Source of the DNA: JAZLJD01 sp045617725
GTDB taxonomy: Bacteria; Bacillota; Clostridia; Lachnospirales; Lachnospiraceae
Assembly (NCBI GenBank): GCA_045617725.1
Contig: JAZLJD010000058.1
Location: 1 to 40,356 of the forward strand
Length of the DNA: 40,356 nucleotides
Reading direction: 5' to 3'
Below are positions 32,604 through 40,356 of the stretch, piece by piece. The notes under the pieces were generated by a model. The model did not search any database and had not been told where the DNA came from. It worked only from the letters and a program-made list of their open reading frames with translations. Positions within the stretch are counted from its first letter, which is position 1, and each line of letters starts with the position of its first letter. A program made the translations under genes and the position numbers.

Positions 32604-32632
32604 ATTATACCATATTGCCGCAATACATACAA
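32604..32632 (-). promoter_or_regulatory. uvrB-uvrA promoter
   Basis: Minus strand -35 TTGTAT (32627-32632), 17-bp spacer, extended -10 TGG-TATAAT (TATAAT at 32604-32609). I do not see a Firmicute LexA box (GAAC-N4-GTTC) near it. Confidence 0.7.
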
Positions 32633-32691
32633 ACATATTTTTGCATATTTGTGTCAACTTTGTTTTTGGCACCGCCACCCTGACATGTGAA

Positions 32692-32731
32692 AAAGGCAAG
32701 ACGTCCGGATGGGGGTGAACGTCTTGCCTTT
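32692..32731. terminator. Terminator of the chemotaxis receptor gene
   Basis: Perfect 13-bp stem AAAGGCAAGACGT (32692-32704) with 32719-32731, 14-base loop, T run on the minus strand. It starts 21 bp after the receptor stop codon. Confidence 0.85.
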
Positions 32732-32752
32732 CTCTATGGGAGTTGGGTTATG

Positions 32753-34456
32753 TCATAATGTAAATACGCCCAGTCTTGTGTTGATCGTATCAGCTGCCTG
32801 TCCGACCTCCGAAGCGGTTCTGGACATGCTGTCAACACTGGCGTTAACGAGATCTACAGCTGCGGCCGTTTCCTGAGCACCGGCTGCATTCTCTTCAGCG
32901 ATTGCGGAAAGTCCCTGAACAATGTCAACAACCTTCGCACGGGTTTCGTTAATCTTCTCGGTATGCTCAGCCACCTCATTGATTGCGGAGAGGGAATTCT
33001 CGACATCGCTGAGTACTGCACTTACCTGTTCATTCGTGGTAACAACATTCTCATTCTGGCGATCCATAACGGTCTTGACCTCTTCCATGGTCGCAACCGC
33101 CTTCTCGGAATCGTTCAACAGGGATTCGATGATTTCTTCAATCTGGCGGGCACTTTCGTTGGACTGCTCAGCCAGCTTCTGAATCTGTCCCGCAACTACC
33201 GCAAATCCGCGGCCCTGGTCGCCTGCCCGTGCCGCCTCGATGGAAGCGTTCAGGGAAAGCAGGTTCGTTTCCTCTGCGATATTGGTAATGAGGGAAGTAG
33301 CCTCCCGTATCTTCTGAGCAGAAGCGTTTGTTGTATTGGTCTGCTCGTAAATAACATCCATGGACTGTCTGGTCAGCTGATTGGTATCCTGCAGCTCCTG
33401 CAGAGCCTCGAGCGCTTCCTGACCGCGACGCTTGATATTCTGAGCGTTCTCGTTCAGAGCCTCAACCTCAGCCACCGTCTTCTCAATCATATCGCCCATT
33501 TCCGCGATATTCTCGGTTGCATGCAGCGTTTCATCGGCCTGATGGCTGGCACCGGATGCAATATCCTCAACCGCCTTGCTGACCTGGGCCATATTGTCTG
33601 CAATCTGTACGGACTGATCGGCCATATCGGATGACATTCTCTGTAATCCGTTGCTTTCATTCTGAACAACCTGCATAATTCCGTGCAGGTCGTGCTGAAC
33701 CTTCATAATAAACTTGCAGATACGATTGATTTCGTTGTTGCCGTTCAGGGCTGCCTGATCAATCTCCATCGTCAGGTCACCATTGGCAACGCCCGCAAGT
33801 ACACGGCCACCGCGATTGATATTTTTGACTACCTTCTTGTCCAAAATGAAGGAAAGAATAATCGTAGTACATACCAGCATGGCCACTGCCATGAGAACCA
33901 CCAGGATAACCATGGACAGCATCTTAAACTTCAGTTCCGAGGTGGGCAGGCCGCCAAAAACCATTCCTTCAATCGTCTTGCCGTCGTCTGCAAAAAGTGG
34001 AATATAAACTACGTAGTATTCGATTCCGTTTGCCAGAACGGCCTTGCCGGAATACTCCTCTCCGCCGAGAACCGCCGTACTGATTGCGGCATCGGCTTTC
34101 GTTCCGAGCATCGGCTTGCCGGAAGCGTCCTTAACGGAAGTGATATAACGGGTATCTCCGTAGAAAATCGTACTTACAACTTCCGTGTTTTTGTTAATAT
34201 TCTCAATGATCCGGGAAACACCGGAAATATCCTTCTCGCCTTTAAATAAAACGCCGTCCTCTACATGATACTCGCCTGCAACCGTAGCGGATAAAGTATC
34301 ACGGATTGCATATACCGTAGAACGAACACCGATCAATGTGGTTTTTTGCACTACATTACCAATGCCGCTGTACGACAATAAAACAGCAATGATTCCGATG
34401 ATAGTCATCGGAATCATGGTATTGGAAAGCACCATTCTCTTCAACTTGCGGTTCAT
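32753..34456 (-). CDS. Methyl-accepting chemotaxis protein
   Basis: The 567-residue receptor has a membrane helix near residues 11-30, a single-Cache-like extracellular sensor (about 35-175, with VVSTIFYGDTRYITSV and EYYVVYIPLF), a second helix (about 178-204), a HAMP-like linker and a long coiled-coil signalling domain. The CheA/CheW-binding hairpin tip contains EETNLLSLNASIEAARAG and GRGFAVVAGQIQKLAEQS. It senses an unknown ligand and signals to the flagellar motor. AAGGAGG precedes the ATG. It is a single-gene unit with its own promoter and terminator. No che genes are adjacent. Confidence 0.95.
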   Translation of the reverse strand: MNRKLKRMVLSNTMIPMTIIGIIAVLLSYSGIGNVVQKTTLIGVRSTVYAIRDTLSATVAGEYHVEDGVLFKGEKDISGVSRIIENINKNTEVVSTIFYGDTRYITSVKDASGKPMLGTKADAAISTAVLGGEEYSGKAVLANGIEYYVVYIPLFADDGKTIEGMVFGGLPTSELKFKMLSMVILVVLMAVAMLVCTTIILSFILDKKVVKNINRGGRVLAGVANGDLTMEIDQAALNGNNEINRICKFIMKVQHDLHGIMQVVQNESNGLQRMSSDMADQSVQIADNMAQVSKAVEDIASGASHQADETLHATENIAEMGDMIEKTVAEVEALNENAQNIKRRGQEALEALQELQDTNQLTRQSMDVIYEQTNTTNASAQKIREATSLITNIAEETNLLSLNASIEAARAGDQGRGFAVVAGQIQKLAEQSNESARQIEEIIESLLNDSEKAVATMEEVKTVMDRQNENVVTTNEQVSAVLSDVENSLSAINEVAEHTEKINETRAKVVDIVQGLSAIAEENAAGAQETAAAVDLVNASVDSMSRTASEVGQAADTINTRLGVFTL

Positions 34457-34536
34457 GGAAAAACCTCCTTATATACTTATTATTTATACCCTATACTCTT
34501 CCCCACGGTATTATTCCTATTAATTACCGTAAATAA

Positions 34537-34565
34537 ATGATAGCATCGTTTGCACCCATTCTCAA
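34537..34565 (-). promoter_or_regulatory. Promoter of the chemotaxis receptor gene
   Basis: Minus strand -35 TTGAGA (34560-34565), 17-bp spacer, extended -10 TGC-TATCAT (TATCAT at 34537-34542). It looks like a vegetative promoter; no sigma-28 motif (TAAA-N15-GCCGATAA) is seen. The imperfect inverted repeat ACGGTA/TACCGT (34505-34530) lies in the leader. Confidence 0.5.
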
Positions 34566-34601
34566 TGTCGGAATTTACGCAAAACAGGCCGAAAATTACG
34601 A

Positions 34602-34627
34602 AATCCTGCATATTTCTATGCAGGATT
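34602..34627 (-). terminator. Hairpin after the S41 peptidase gene
   Basis: Perfect 11-bp stem AATCCTGCATA/TATGCAGGATT (34602-34612, 34617-34627), four-base loop, broken T tract on the minus strand (TTCGTAATTTT). It lies 8 bp after the stop codon and ends the ftsEX-peptidase operon. Confidence 0.7.
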
Positions 34628-34635
34628 CCGATATA

Positions 34636-35871
34636 TTAATTTATTAAGTTTTGCATCTCTTCTATGGCACGTTCCAACTGGTTATCGATATTCTGCTCCA
34701 TATAGAGCACACCGTCAAAAGGCACCTCAATGTCGGGCTCAATTCCGATCTCGTGGATGCACTGACCGGAGGGTGTATAGTATGCACTGTTCGTCAGCTT
34801 CAGGCAGGTTCCGTCACTGAACGGATAGTAGACCTGTACAATTCCTTTTCCGTATGTCTTAGTGCCGACCAGGAGTCCCTTGTTGTAATCACGTACCGCG
34901 CCCGCAAATAACTCGGAAGCACTGGCTGTGTACCCATCCGTCAAAAGGACAAGCGGTACAGACAGTTCTTTGGTGCCATCGCATTCGTAATCCTCACGCA
35001 GGCCGTTTTTGTCCACGGTATAGGTAATGATACCCTTCGGCAGAATCTGCTGCAGGATTTCCGTCACAACGTCCAAATAGCCGCCGCCGTTTCCCCGCAG
35101 GTCGATAATCAGCCCCTTCATTTGGTCCGAATACGCATTCCTCAAGGCCTTCTTGAACTGTTCGGCGGTAATTTCGTCAAACGATTGGATTGCAATATAG
35201 GCAATGCCGTCCTCAAGAAGCTCATACTCTACCGTATCGACCAAAACCTTGTCTCTTACGACTGTTACCTCCATGACTTCCGAGTCACGCAGCAGGGTAA
35301 GCTTGACTTCGGTACCCTGGTCGCCCCGGATTTGAGCCACCGCGTTATCCAGATTCAGGCCCGAAAGCTCGACATCGTCTGCTTTCATGATTAAGTCCCC
35401 GCTCTGCAGGCCGTACTTTTCGGCAGGGGTACCTTTTATAATTTTGAGCACCCGTACATAGCCGGTCACCTCATCCTTCTCAACGTATACCCCGATTCCG
35501 ACAAAACTTCCGGACATGCCTTCCACGGTAGCCTTCCATTCCTCTGCCGAGTAATACGCGGAGTATTTGTCATCCAATGCATCGATCATGCCGTGCAGCA
35601 TCGCATCCGTAAGTTCCTCGTCCGTTACTTCCTGATAGAAGTACTCATGAATCGTCTCACGCATTGCTTCGACTTTCGCCTCCGTCGCATCCGTCAGAAT
35701 TCCGTCCCCGTTTTCAATCCCTGAACTTGTGTCAACGTTTATGGGTTTTCTTTGTACCAATCCGGGGCCAAAAAGAATTATAACGACGACGCCGACCGCA
35801 GTTGCCAGGGCAATTCCCCAAAGCAGACCGACAAAGAATATTCCACGACTCTTATTCTCATTTGTTTCCAT
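34636..35871 (-). CDS. S41-family C-terminal processing peptidase (Ctp)
   Basis: The 411-residue protein has an N-terminal membrane anchor (about 10-36, IFFVGLLWGIALATAVGVVV). A PDZ domain lies at about 115-205 (GSFVGIGVYV, IIKGTPAEKYGLQSGD) and the S41 protease domain follows. Predicted catalytic residues are Ser317 (TASASELFAGA) and Lys342 (GTKTYGKGIVQ), 25 apart as in the Prc family. LRGNGGGYLD is the oxyanion region. It should act outside the membrane on proteins with exposed C termini. It lies 14 bp behind the M23 peptidase in the ftsEX cluster, which hints at a role in controlling wall hydrolases. The ribosome-binding site is weak. Confidence 0.94.
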   Translation of the reverse strand: METNENKSRGIFFVGLLWGIALATAVGVVVIILFGPGLVQRKPINVDTSSGIENGDGILTDATEAKVEAMRETIHEYFYQEVTDEELTDAMLHGMIDALDDKYSAYYSAEEWKATVEGMSGSFVGIGVYVEKDEVTGYVRVLKIIKGTPAEKYGLQSGDLIMKADDVELSGLNLDNAVAQIRGDQGTEVKLTLLRDSEVMEVTVVRDKVLVDTVEYELLEDGIAYIAIQSFDEITAEQFKKALRNAYSDQMKGLIIDLRGNGGGYLDVVTEILQQILPKGIITYTVDKNGLREDYECDGTKELSVPLVLLTDGYTASASELFAGAVRDYNKGLLVGTKTYGKGIVQVYYPFSDGTCLKLTNSAYYTPSGQCIHEIGIEPDIEVPFDGVLYMEQNIDNQLERAIEEMQNLIN

Positions 35872-35885
35872 AGCTTTATTTCTTT

Positions 35886-37142
35886 CTATTTCTTATAACC
35901 GGTCGGGAGATAATCCCAGGGAGTCGTATAATCCCCGTTCACACGTACGCCGAAATGCAGATGGTTACCGGTCGCGGAACCCGTCATGCCGACCTTGGCA
36001 ATTACATCACCGCCGTATACGCAGTCTCCCTCTTTTACAAGCAGCTTGGAGGCATGCATGTAAATCGTGTACAAACCGCTTCCGTGATCAATCATGACAT
36101 AATTACCCATGGAACGGTCATATGCAGCCTTAATAACCTGTCCGTTGCAGGCCGCCTTAATATCGCTGCCATAGGGTGCTGCCATATCCACGCCGTTGTG
36201 GAACTTCCGAACCTTCAGAATCGGATGTGTACGCCAGCCGTACTCACTGGAAATATAAGTATACTTGGGGCAGGGCCATACAAACGGGCTACCGTCGTAA
36301 CTGCCGAAGCTGCGCAGACGATTCAGCTCTGCCTGGCTCGCTTCAATGGCGGCTTCGATAACCGCAAGTTCATTCTTCTGGTCCTCAATTTCCTGCAGGT
36401 AAGCCTTCATCAGGGCTTCCTTGTCATTAATGTCCTGCTCGTATTTATCAAGTTCTTTTTGCTTGGCGGCCATCAGAGTCTCCAGGGCACTTCGTTCGCC
36501 CTCCAGTTGCTCTTCCGCCTTAATCAGAACCGTCTTCTCTTCTTCCAGAAGGGTCCTGCAACTGTCAATATACGATATGGTATTTCGATATTCCACGAGC
36601 ATGTTGTGGTCGTACTCCACCACCTGCTCCATGTATTCAATACGATTCAGCAAATCGCCGAAGGAGGTCGCATCCAGAAGAAGCTCCAGATAAAAAGTAC
36701 CGCTCTGCTCATAGAAATACTTCATACGCAGGCTCATGGCTTCATACTGATCCGCTTCCTGCTGCTCAGCCGCCTCAAGTTCCTTGGTTACCTCTTCGAT
36801 TTCTGCCTTTTTGCTCTCAATCAGGCTCTCCAGTTCCTCAATGTTGCCGACAATGTCCATATAAGCCATGTCCAGTTCTTCGATATACTGGGAGAGGTTT
36901 GATTTATCATTTTCAAGGTCCGACAGGATATTCTTTGTATCGGTAACGCCGCGCTGCAGCTGTTTTTGCTGCTTTTCGTTATTGGCCTTCTGCTGCTCGA
37001 GCTTTTTGATATTCTCCTGGTACTGGGATATCGTCGTAACGCCCCGGGCTTCCCGAACGTGGCTGCCAAAGAATCCTGCACCGACGGCAATACTCAACAC
37101 GACTGTACTTACAAATATAAGCAGCTTTTTCTTTTTCTTCAT
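35886..37142 (-). CDS. PcsB/EnvC-like murein hydrolase with coiled coil and M23 domain
   Basis: The 418-residue exported protein starts MKKKKKLLIFVSTVVLSIAV, a signal peptide or anchor. A long coiled coil (about 35-285, rich in Glu, Lys and Gln) follows. The C-terminal M23 (LytM) metallopeptidase domain (about 290-415) keeps the zinc ligands H315 and D319 (FHNGVDMAAP) and H396 (HLHFGV). It lies directly behind ftsE-ftsX, the layout of FtsEX-activated hydrolases that split septal peptidoglycan; the coiled coil would dock on FtsX. The frame reaches 37181, but ATG 37142 has AAAGGAG five bases upstream. Regulation by FtsEX is inferred from context and architecture. Confidence 0.93.
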   Translation of the reverse strand: MKKKKKLLIFVSTVVLSIAVGAGFFGSHVREARGVTTISQYQENIKKLEQQKANNEKQQKQLQRGVTDTKNILSDLENDKSNLSQYIEELDMAYMDIVGNIEELESLIESKKAEIEEVTKELEAAEQQEADQYEAMSLRMKYFYEQSGTFYLELLLDATSFGDLLNRIEYMEQVVEYDHNMLVEYRNTISYIDSCRTLLEEEKTVLIKAEEQLEGERSALETLMAAKQKELDKYEQDINDKEALMKAYLQEIEDQKNELAVIEAAIEASQAELNRLRSFGSYDGSPFVWPCPKYTYISSEYGWRTHPILKVRKFHNGVDMAAPYGSDIKAACNGQVIKAAYDRSMGNYVMIDHGSGLYTIYMHASKLLVKEGDCVYGGDVIAKVGMTGSATGNHLHFGVRVNGDYTTPWDYLPTGYKK

Positions 37143-37173
37143 GCCGTCTCCTTTCTTTGTCCGGTGCCAAAAA

Positions 37174-38073
37174 CTATACATTCAGATGTCTTCTGACCGT
37201 AATCGCACTTCCGATAAAGCCGATTCCGATGCCCAGAATAATGGAAACCGGAAGCAGATAATGGAAAATATCCGCACGGGGCAGGAATGCAAGGAAGGTC
37301 GAAAGTACGGTAAAGGTCGTATTCAGGTAATTTAATACAAGGTCGTACAGGTAATAAATAATGGCAAGCGGGATCGCCGCACCTATAAGACCGATCAGCA
37401 TACACTCAATAACGAACGGGGAGCGAACGAAGAAGTCCGTCGCACCCACATATTTCATGATGGCGATTTCCTCGGAACGGACATTGATACCGATGGTAAC
37501 CGTATTGGAAATCAGGAAAATGGAGACTGCAAACAGAATCAGAATAATGGCTCCCGAAACATATGCAATCATCATATTCACGCCGCTGAGCATGCTGGCC
37601 GTAATCTCAGACTTGTTAACAAGACGCACGCCGTCCAGATTCTCAAGGTAAGTAACCAGGGAATCCTGCATGGTAACGTCCTTCAGGTAAATTTCAAAGT
37701 TGGATTCATCCTTCAGAGGGTTATCGGGGAAGCCGTCCACATACTCGCCGATGTACTTCTCCTTATAGTATTCCCATGCATCGTCGCCGGACACAAACTT
37801 GACCTCGGCAACCTCGACTCTGGCCTGAATCTTCTTGCCGATTTCTTCCATCTGGCTGATTTCAAGACCCTCGTCAAAGAAGACCGTAACCGAAACATTC
37901 TCTTCGGCCGCCTTAATGATGTGCTCAAAGTTCATCAGTACGGAAAAAAACAATCCGAACAGGAACAGGCAGGCTCCTATGGTTGCAATGGAAGCAAGGG
38001 TAAACAGCCCATTTCGGAAAAGATTGACAAAGCCCTGGGCCAAAACATAAAAGAACGTTCTAATTTTCTTCAT
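37174..38073 (-). CDS. ftsX: Cell-division ABC transporter-like permease FtsX
   Basis: FtsX transmits FtsE ATPase activity across the membrane to wall hydrolases. The 299-residue protein has a helix near 14-45, a large extracellular loop (about 50-160, ENVSVTVFFDEG and NPLKDESNFEIYLKD) and three C-terminal helices ending GFIGSAITVRRHLNV. ATG 38073 (MKKIRTFFYVLAQG) matches the family start and overlaps the ftsE end by 14 bp. GGAGG lies about 11 bases upstream within ftsE. An in-frame ATG at 38097 is the alternative start. Confidence 0.95.
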   Translation of the reverse strand: MKKIRTFFYVLAQGFVNLFRNGLFTLASIATIGACLFLFGLFFSVLMNFEHIIKAAEENVSVTVFFDEGLEISQMEEIGKKIQARVEVAEVKFVSGDDAWEYYKEKYIGEYVDGFPDNPLKDESNFEIYLKDVTMQDSLVTYLENLDGVRLVNKSEITASMLSGVNMMIAYVSGAIILILFAVSIFLISNTVTIGINVRSEEIAIMKYVGATDFFVRSPFVIECMLIGLIGAAIPLAIIYYLYDLVLNYLNTTFTVLSTFLAFLPRADIFHYLLPVSIILGIGIGFIGSAITVRRHLNV

Positions 38074-38803
38074 CGATGTATTTACCCTCCTCCTCATCGC
38101 TCACAATCAGGCCCTGGTGAACGGTGATAACACGCTTACGCATGGAGTTGACTACCTCGCGGTTGTGCGTAACAACAACAACCGTAGTACCCTTACGGTT
38201 GATTTCTTCGAACAGATTCATGATTTCCCAGGTGTTGTTCGGGTCAAGATTACCGGTCGGCTCATCGGCAAGGAGCAGCTGCGGATTATTCACAAGCGCA
38301 CGTGCGAGTGCAACTCTCTGCTGCTCGCCGCCCGCAAGCTGCTTGGGCTTGGCCTTATACTTGCCGGCCAGGCCTACCATGGCAAGGACCTCGGGAACCG
38401 TCTTGCGGATTTCACGGGAAGATTTCTCTATGATACGCTGCGCGAAAGCCACATTCTCATACACATTGCGGTTGGGAAGCAGGCGGAAATCCTGGAACAC
38501 AACACCGATTTTACGGCGGTATTTCGGGATACGCTTGCGACGCATACGACCGATGTCCTCACCGGCAACAAAAATATGACCGCTCGTGGGCGTAAGTTCT
38601 CTCAGTAAAAGCTTTATTAATGTGGACTTGCCGGAACCGGATTCTCCTGCAATAAAAACAAATTCACCGCGCTTAATGCGCAGGTCGATGCCTTTCAGGG
38701 CGGGCGTTCCGGAGGAATAGGACTTGCGAACCTTGTCAAAAACAATCAGATCGTCCTCATCCATGGCCGGTTTCACATATTTTTTGGAATGAAAAAGACC
38801 CAT
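38060..38803 (-). CDS. ftsE: Cell-division ATP-binding protein FtsE
   Basis: FtsE is the ATPase of FtsEX. The 247-residue protein has Walker A GESGSGKST (53-61), Q-loop VVFQDFRLL, Walker B LLLADEPTG (177-185) and the H-loop VVTHNRE. The ABC signature reads LAGGEQQR (156-163) where FtsE normally has LSGGEQQR; the Ser that contacts ATP is thus Ala. There is an N-terminal extension of about 17 residues ahead of the usual start. ATG 38803 has AAGGAG six bases upstream, preferred over a TTG at 38821. It is 20 bp behind the regulator gene. Confidence 0.95.
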   Translation of the reverse strand: MGLFHSKKYVKPAMDEDDLIVFDKVRKSYSSGTPALKGIDLRIKRGEFVFIAGESGSGKSTLIKLLLRELTPTSGHIFVAGEDIGRMRRKRIPKYRRKIGVVFQDFRLLPNRNVYENVAFAQRIIEKSSREIRKTVPEVLAMVGLAGKYKAKPKQLAGGEQQRVALARALVNNPQLLLADEPTGNLDPNNTWEIMNLFEEINRKGTTVVVVTHNREVVNSMRKRVITVHQGLIVSDEEEGKYIDEEN

Positions 38804-38823
38804 TTCAGTCTCCTTAAGCAATA

Positions 38824-39912
38824 TTAGTATTCAATGGTTTCCATATATTTCATATACTTCACAACCATCATGGCAATCTTGAAGGTAATTGCATCCTCAA
38901 ATACGCGCAGATCCAGTCCTGTAGCCTTCTGAAGCTTGTCCAGACGGTACACGAGCGTATTACGATGGATAAACAGCTGACGGCTGGTTTCGGAAACATT
39001 CAGACTGTTCTCGAAGAACTTGGCAATCGTGCTCATGGTTTCCTCATCGAAATCATCCGGGCTCTGACCGTCGAAAATTTCCTTGATAAACATACGGCAA
39101 AGGGGAATCGGGAGCTGATAAATAAGACGTCCGATGCCCAGCTCGCTGTAAGCGATTACATTCCGGTCATCGAAGAAAATCTTGCCGACGTCCATAGCCA
39201 TTTTGGCCTCCTTAAAGGAACGGCTGACTTCCTTAATCTCCTTCACTACCGTACCGTAGGAAATACGGATATTCCTGATACCGTCCTTGGTAAGTCCGCT
39301 GATGATACTGTGTGCGGTCTTCTCAATCTCACGCTTCGATTCGTTCTCCTGAAGATCCTTCACGATAATGACATTCTTCTCATCTACAGCGGTCACAAAA
39401 TCCTTGCCGCTCGCATTACAGTGTGCTCTGACCATTTCCAAAAGGTTTCCGTCACGAACATCGCCGGAATCCGCAATCAAAACGACACGCTTGCAATCTG
39501 TGGGAATGTGCAACTTCTTGGAACGGCTGTAGATATCTACCAGCAGCAGGTTATCAAGAAGCAGGTTTTTGATAAAGTTGTCTTTGTCAAAGCGTTCCTT
39601 ATAAGCTACCAACAGATTCTGAATCTGAAAAGCCGCCATCTTGCCAACCATGTATGCATTGTCGCCGGTACCGCGGGCAATCAGTATGTACTCCAGCTGC
39701 TGCTCGTCAAAAATCTTGAAGAACTGGCAACCCTGTACCTCCTGAGAATCCGCCGGAGACTGTGCGAATTGTGCAATGGCACTTTCAAAGTGTGCGCCGT
39801 CATTGGATGTCGTTGCAATAATCTTGCCGTCGGAATCGCCCACATAAACATCCACTCGGGAAATGTTCTTAATCCCATCAATCGTGTTCTGCATGATCTG
39901 ATTTGAAATCAT
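38824..39912 (-). CDS. PucR/CdaR-type (sugar-diacid regulator-like) transcription factor
   Basis: The 362-residue protein begins with a sugar-diacid-recognition-like sensor region (about 1-125, MISNQIMQNTIDGIKNISRVDVYVGDSDGK). A GGDEF-like/CdaR middle domain (ISYGTVVKEIKEVSRSFKEAKMA) follows. It ends with a PucR-type helix-turn-helix (NVSETSRQLFIHRNTLVYRLDKLQKATGLD, about 308-337 split by the turn). It probably activates transcription in response to an unknown ligand. No sugar-acid genes are nearby; it leads straight into ftsE (20 bp), so it may control or merely share the ftsEX transcript. ATG 39942 is also in frame, but 39912 has GAGGT seven bases upstream. It is unrelated to the c-di-AMP protein also called CdaR. 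Confidence 0.85.
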   Translation of the reverse strand: MISNQIMQNTIDGIKNISRVDVYVGDSDGKIIATTSNDGAHFESAIAQFAQSPADSQEVQGCQFFKIFDEQQLEYILIARGTGDNAYMVGKMAAFQIQNLLVAYKERFDKDNFIKNLLLDNLLLVDIYSRSKKLHIPTDCKRVVLIADSGDVRDGNLLEMVRAHCNASGKDFVTAVDEKNVIIVKDLQENESKREIEKTAHSIISGLTKDGIRNIRISYGTVVKEIKEVSRSFKEAKMAMDVGKIFFDDRNVIAYSELGIGRLIYQLPIPLCRMFIKEIFDGQSPDDFDEETMSTIAKFFENSLNVSETSRQLFIHRNTLVYRLDKLQKATGLDLRVFEDAITFKIAMMVVKYMKYMETIEY

Positions 39913-39981
39913 TTCGTCTACCTCATTCGTTAAGTTGCACATAAAATGCTTGCGCGTATCGGTTATATTTTCATGAAAAGC

Positions 39982-40001
39982 TAAAATACACAGCTATTTT
40001 A
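39982..40001. promoter_or_regulatory. Palindrome upstream of the regulator gene
   Basis: TAAAATA, six-base spacer, TATTTTA: a perfect 7-bp inverted repeat about 70 bp upstream of the regulator start, where an operator for autoregulation would be expected. AT-richness makes chance occurrence possible. Confidence 0.35.
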
Positions 40002-40233
40002 ATACATTTACACAAAATAATCCATGTGTTTACCTGAATTTTTTATGCAATTTTTCATTTTTTGCCCGTGTTTTTACACTTTTCACATGAATATGACCAC
40101 TTCTTTTATGCATAGTGTCAACATTTTGTGGTGCTTCGCAAAAAAATATACAAAAACCGCGGGTTATTATAGCCATTTCTTGTACTATATGACGTAGGGT
40201 AAAGTTTTTGTAGGAAAATTAAATAGACATAAA
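40002..40233. other. AT-rich gap with no gene recognised
   Basis: This stretch has T-rich runs and an inverted CATGTG/CACATG pair (40023-40028, 40083-40088). I see no clear promoter, terminator or RNA gene in it. It could include the end of a mobile element linked to the gene at the right edge, but no matching end is visible. Confidence 0.4.
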
Positions 40234-40300
40234 GAAAGCACCTGGATCCTGTGTTAGGATTTAAGGTGACCAAACCAACAATCCAAAGGAGGGTGCTTTC
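40234..40300 (+). promoter_or_regulatory. Leader hairpin covering the ribosome-binding site of the edge gene
   Basis: GAAAGCACC (40234-40242) and GGTGCTTTC (40292-40300) are perfect 9-bp inverted repeats. The second arm runs up to the ATG and takes in the end of the AAGGAGG site (40286-40292). A smaller hairpin ATCCT/AGGAT (40246-40250, 40256-40260) lies inside. Pairing would hinder ribosome access. Confidence 0.6.
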
Positions 40301-40356
40301 ATGATTAATAGTATACAACAGTTTGGCGTAAGTGGAGTTAAGAATCTTACAGATAT
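40301..40356 (+). CDS. Start of an unidentified gene, cut by window edge
   Basis: Only 18 codons are visible (MINSIQQFGVSGVKNLTD), too few to assign a family. ATG has a strong AAGGAGG eight bases upstream, partly inside a hairpin. It is the only plus-strand gene in the right third of the window and faces away from the regulator gene. A leader hairpin hiding the ribosome-binding site is known for some transposase genes, so a mobile element is one possibility; this is a guess. Confidence 0.6.
   Translation, partial: MINSIQQFGVSGVKNLTD

Noticed and set aside
32579..32690. LexA/SOS box upstream of uvrB
   Set aside because: No GAAC-N4-GTTC-like palindrome is seen around the promoter.
34457..34635. 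Sigma-28 flagellar promoter for the chemotaxis receptor
   Set aside because: No TAAA-N15-GCCGATAA match; a sigma-A-like extended -10 promoter fits better.
40118..40318. 66-codon frame on the minus strand at the right edge
   Set aside because: It overlaps the leader and start of the plus-strand edge gene, lacks a ribosome-binding site and has no recognisable features.
1..40356. CRISPR array, tRNA, rRNA, prophage or toxin-antitoxin system
   Set aside because: No regularly spaced repeats, RNA gene landmarks, phage genes or paired small genes were seen in any gap.

Overview
The window looks like a chromosomal segment of a motile, Gram-positive, Clostridia-type bacterium, most likely a member of the Lachnospiraceae. 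The grounds are: paired glgC/glgD subunits, a DnaD-domain plus DnaI-type helicase-loader pair, the cdaA-cdaR-glmM c-di-AMP module, a Bacillus-like mbl-flhO-flhP flagellar rod cluster, an ftsE-ftsX-M23 peptidase-S41 peptidase cluster, strong AGGAGG ribosome-binding sites and sigma-A-like promoters. Base composition is close to balanced in genes and AT-rich between them. The taxonomic call is inference from gene content; no rRNA or tRNA is present. Nearly every gene reads on the minus strand. The exceptions are murC and the primosome operon (5516-10530), a PlsC-like acyltransferase (25538-26905) and a gene cut by the right edge.

Layout, left to right. (1) 1-5349, minus: glycogen synthesis (glgC-glgD, 4-bp overlap), then pth-mfd (4-bp overlap; mfd runs off the left edge). 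(2) 5350-5515: divergent promoters. (3) 5516-10530, plus: murC, then a 300-bp gap with two terminator hairpins and six matches to the DnaA box, three of them abutting head to tail. After it come a DnaD-domain primosome protein, a DnaI/DnaC-type helicase loader and a long-form PRPP synthetase, tightly packed as one operon. (4) 10623-13169, minus: leuA with a clear promoter and a solitary rfbD behind it. (5) 13359-22155, minus, in reading order: recD2, comF, a YvyF-type flagellar-operon protein, two unrecognised membrane proteins, cdaA, cdaR, glmM, and HPr with its own promoter and terminator. (6) 22210-25236, minus: mbl, flgF/flhO, flgG/flhP and a FlgJ-type rod-binding protein. (7) 25538-27649: the PlsC-like protein converges on a membrane-anchored GNAT-like protein across a shared terminator. 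(8) 27681-32578, minus: uvrB-uvrA with two hairpins between them. (9) 32753-34456: a chemotaxis receptor. (10) 34636-39912, minus: a PucR/CdaR-type regulator, ftsE, ftsX, a PcsB-like M23 peptidase and an S41 peptidase. (11) The right end is AT-rich and carries the first 18 codons of an unidentified gene whose ribosome-binding site lies in a hairpin.

Functionally the segment is housekeeping: envelope building and its second messenger (murC, glmM, cdaA/R, mbl, ftsEX-PcsB), DNA repair and replication (mfd, uvrA/B, recD2, primosome loaders), glycogen, leucine and flagella. I see no phage, CRISPR array, defence island or biosynthetic cluster. The parts most worth a second look are the DnaA-box array in front of the helicase-loader/PRPP operon, the two orphan membrane proteins between the comF-yvyF remnant and cdaA, repeated sites upstream of leuA, the orphan terminator between mbl and the acyltransferase, and the hairpin-controlled gene at the right edge.
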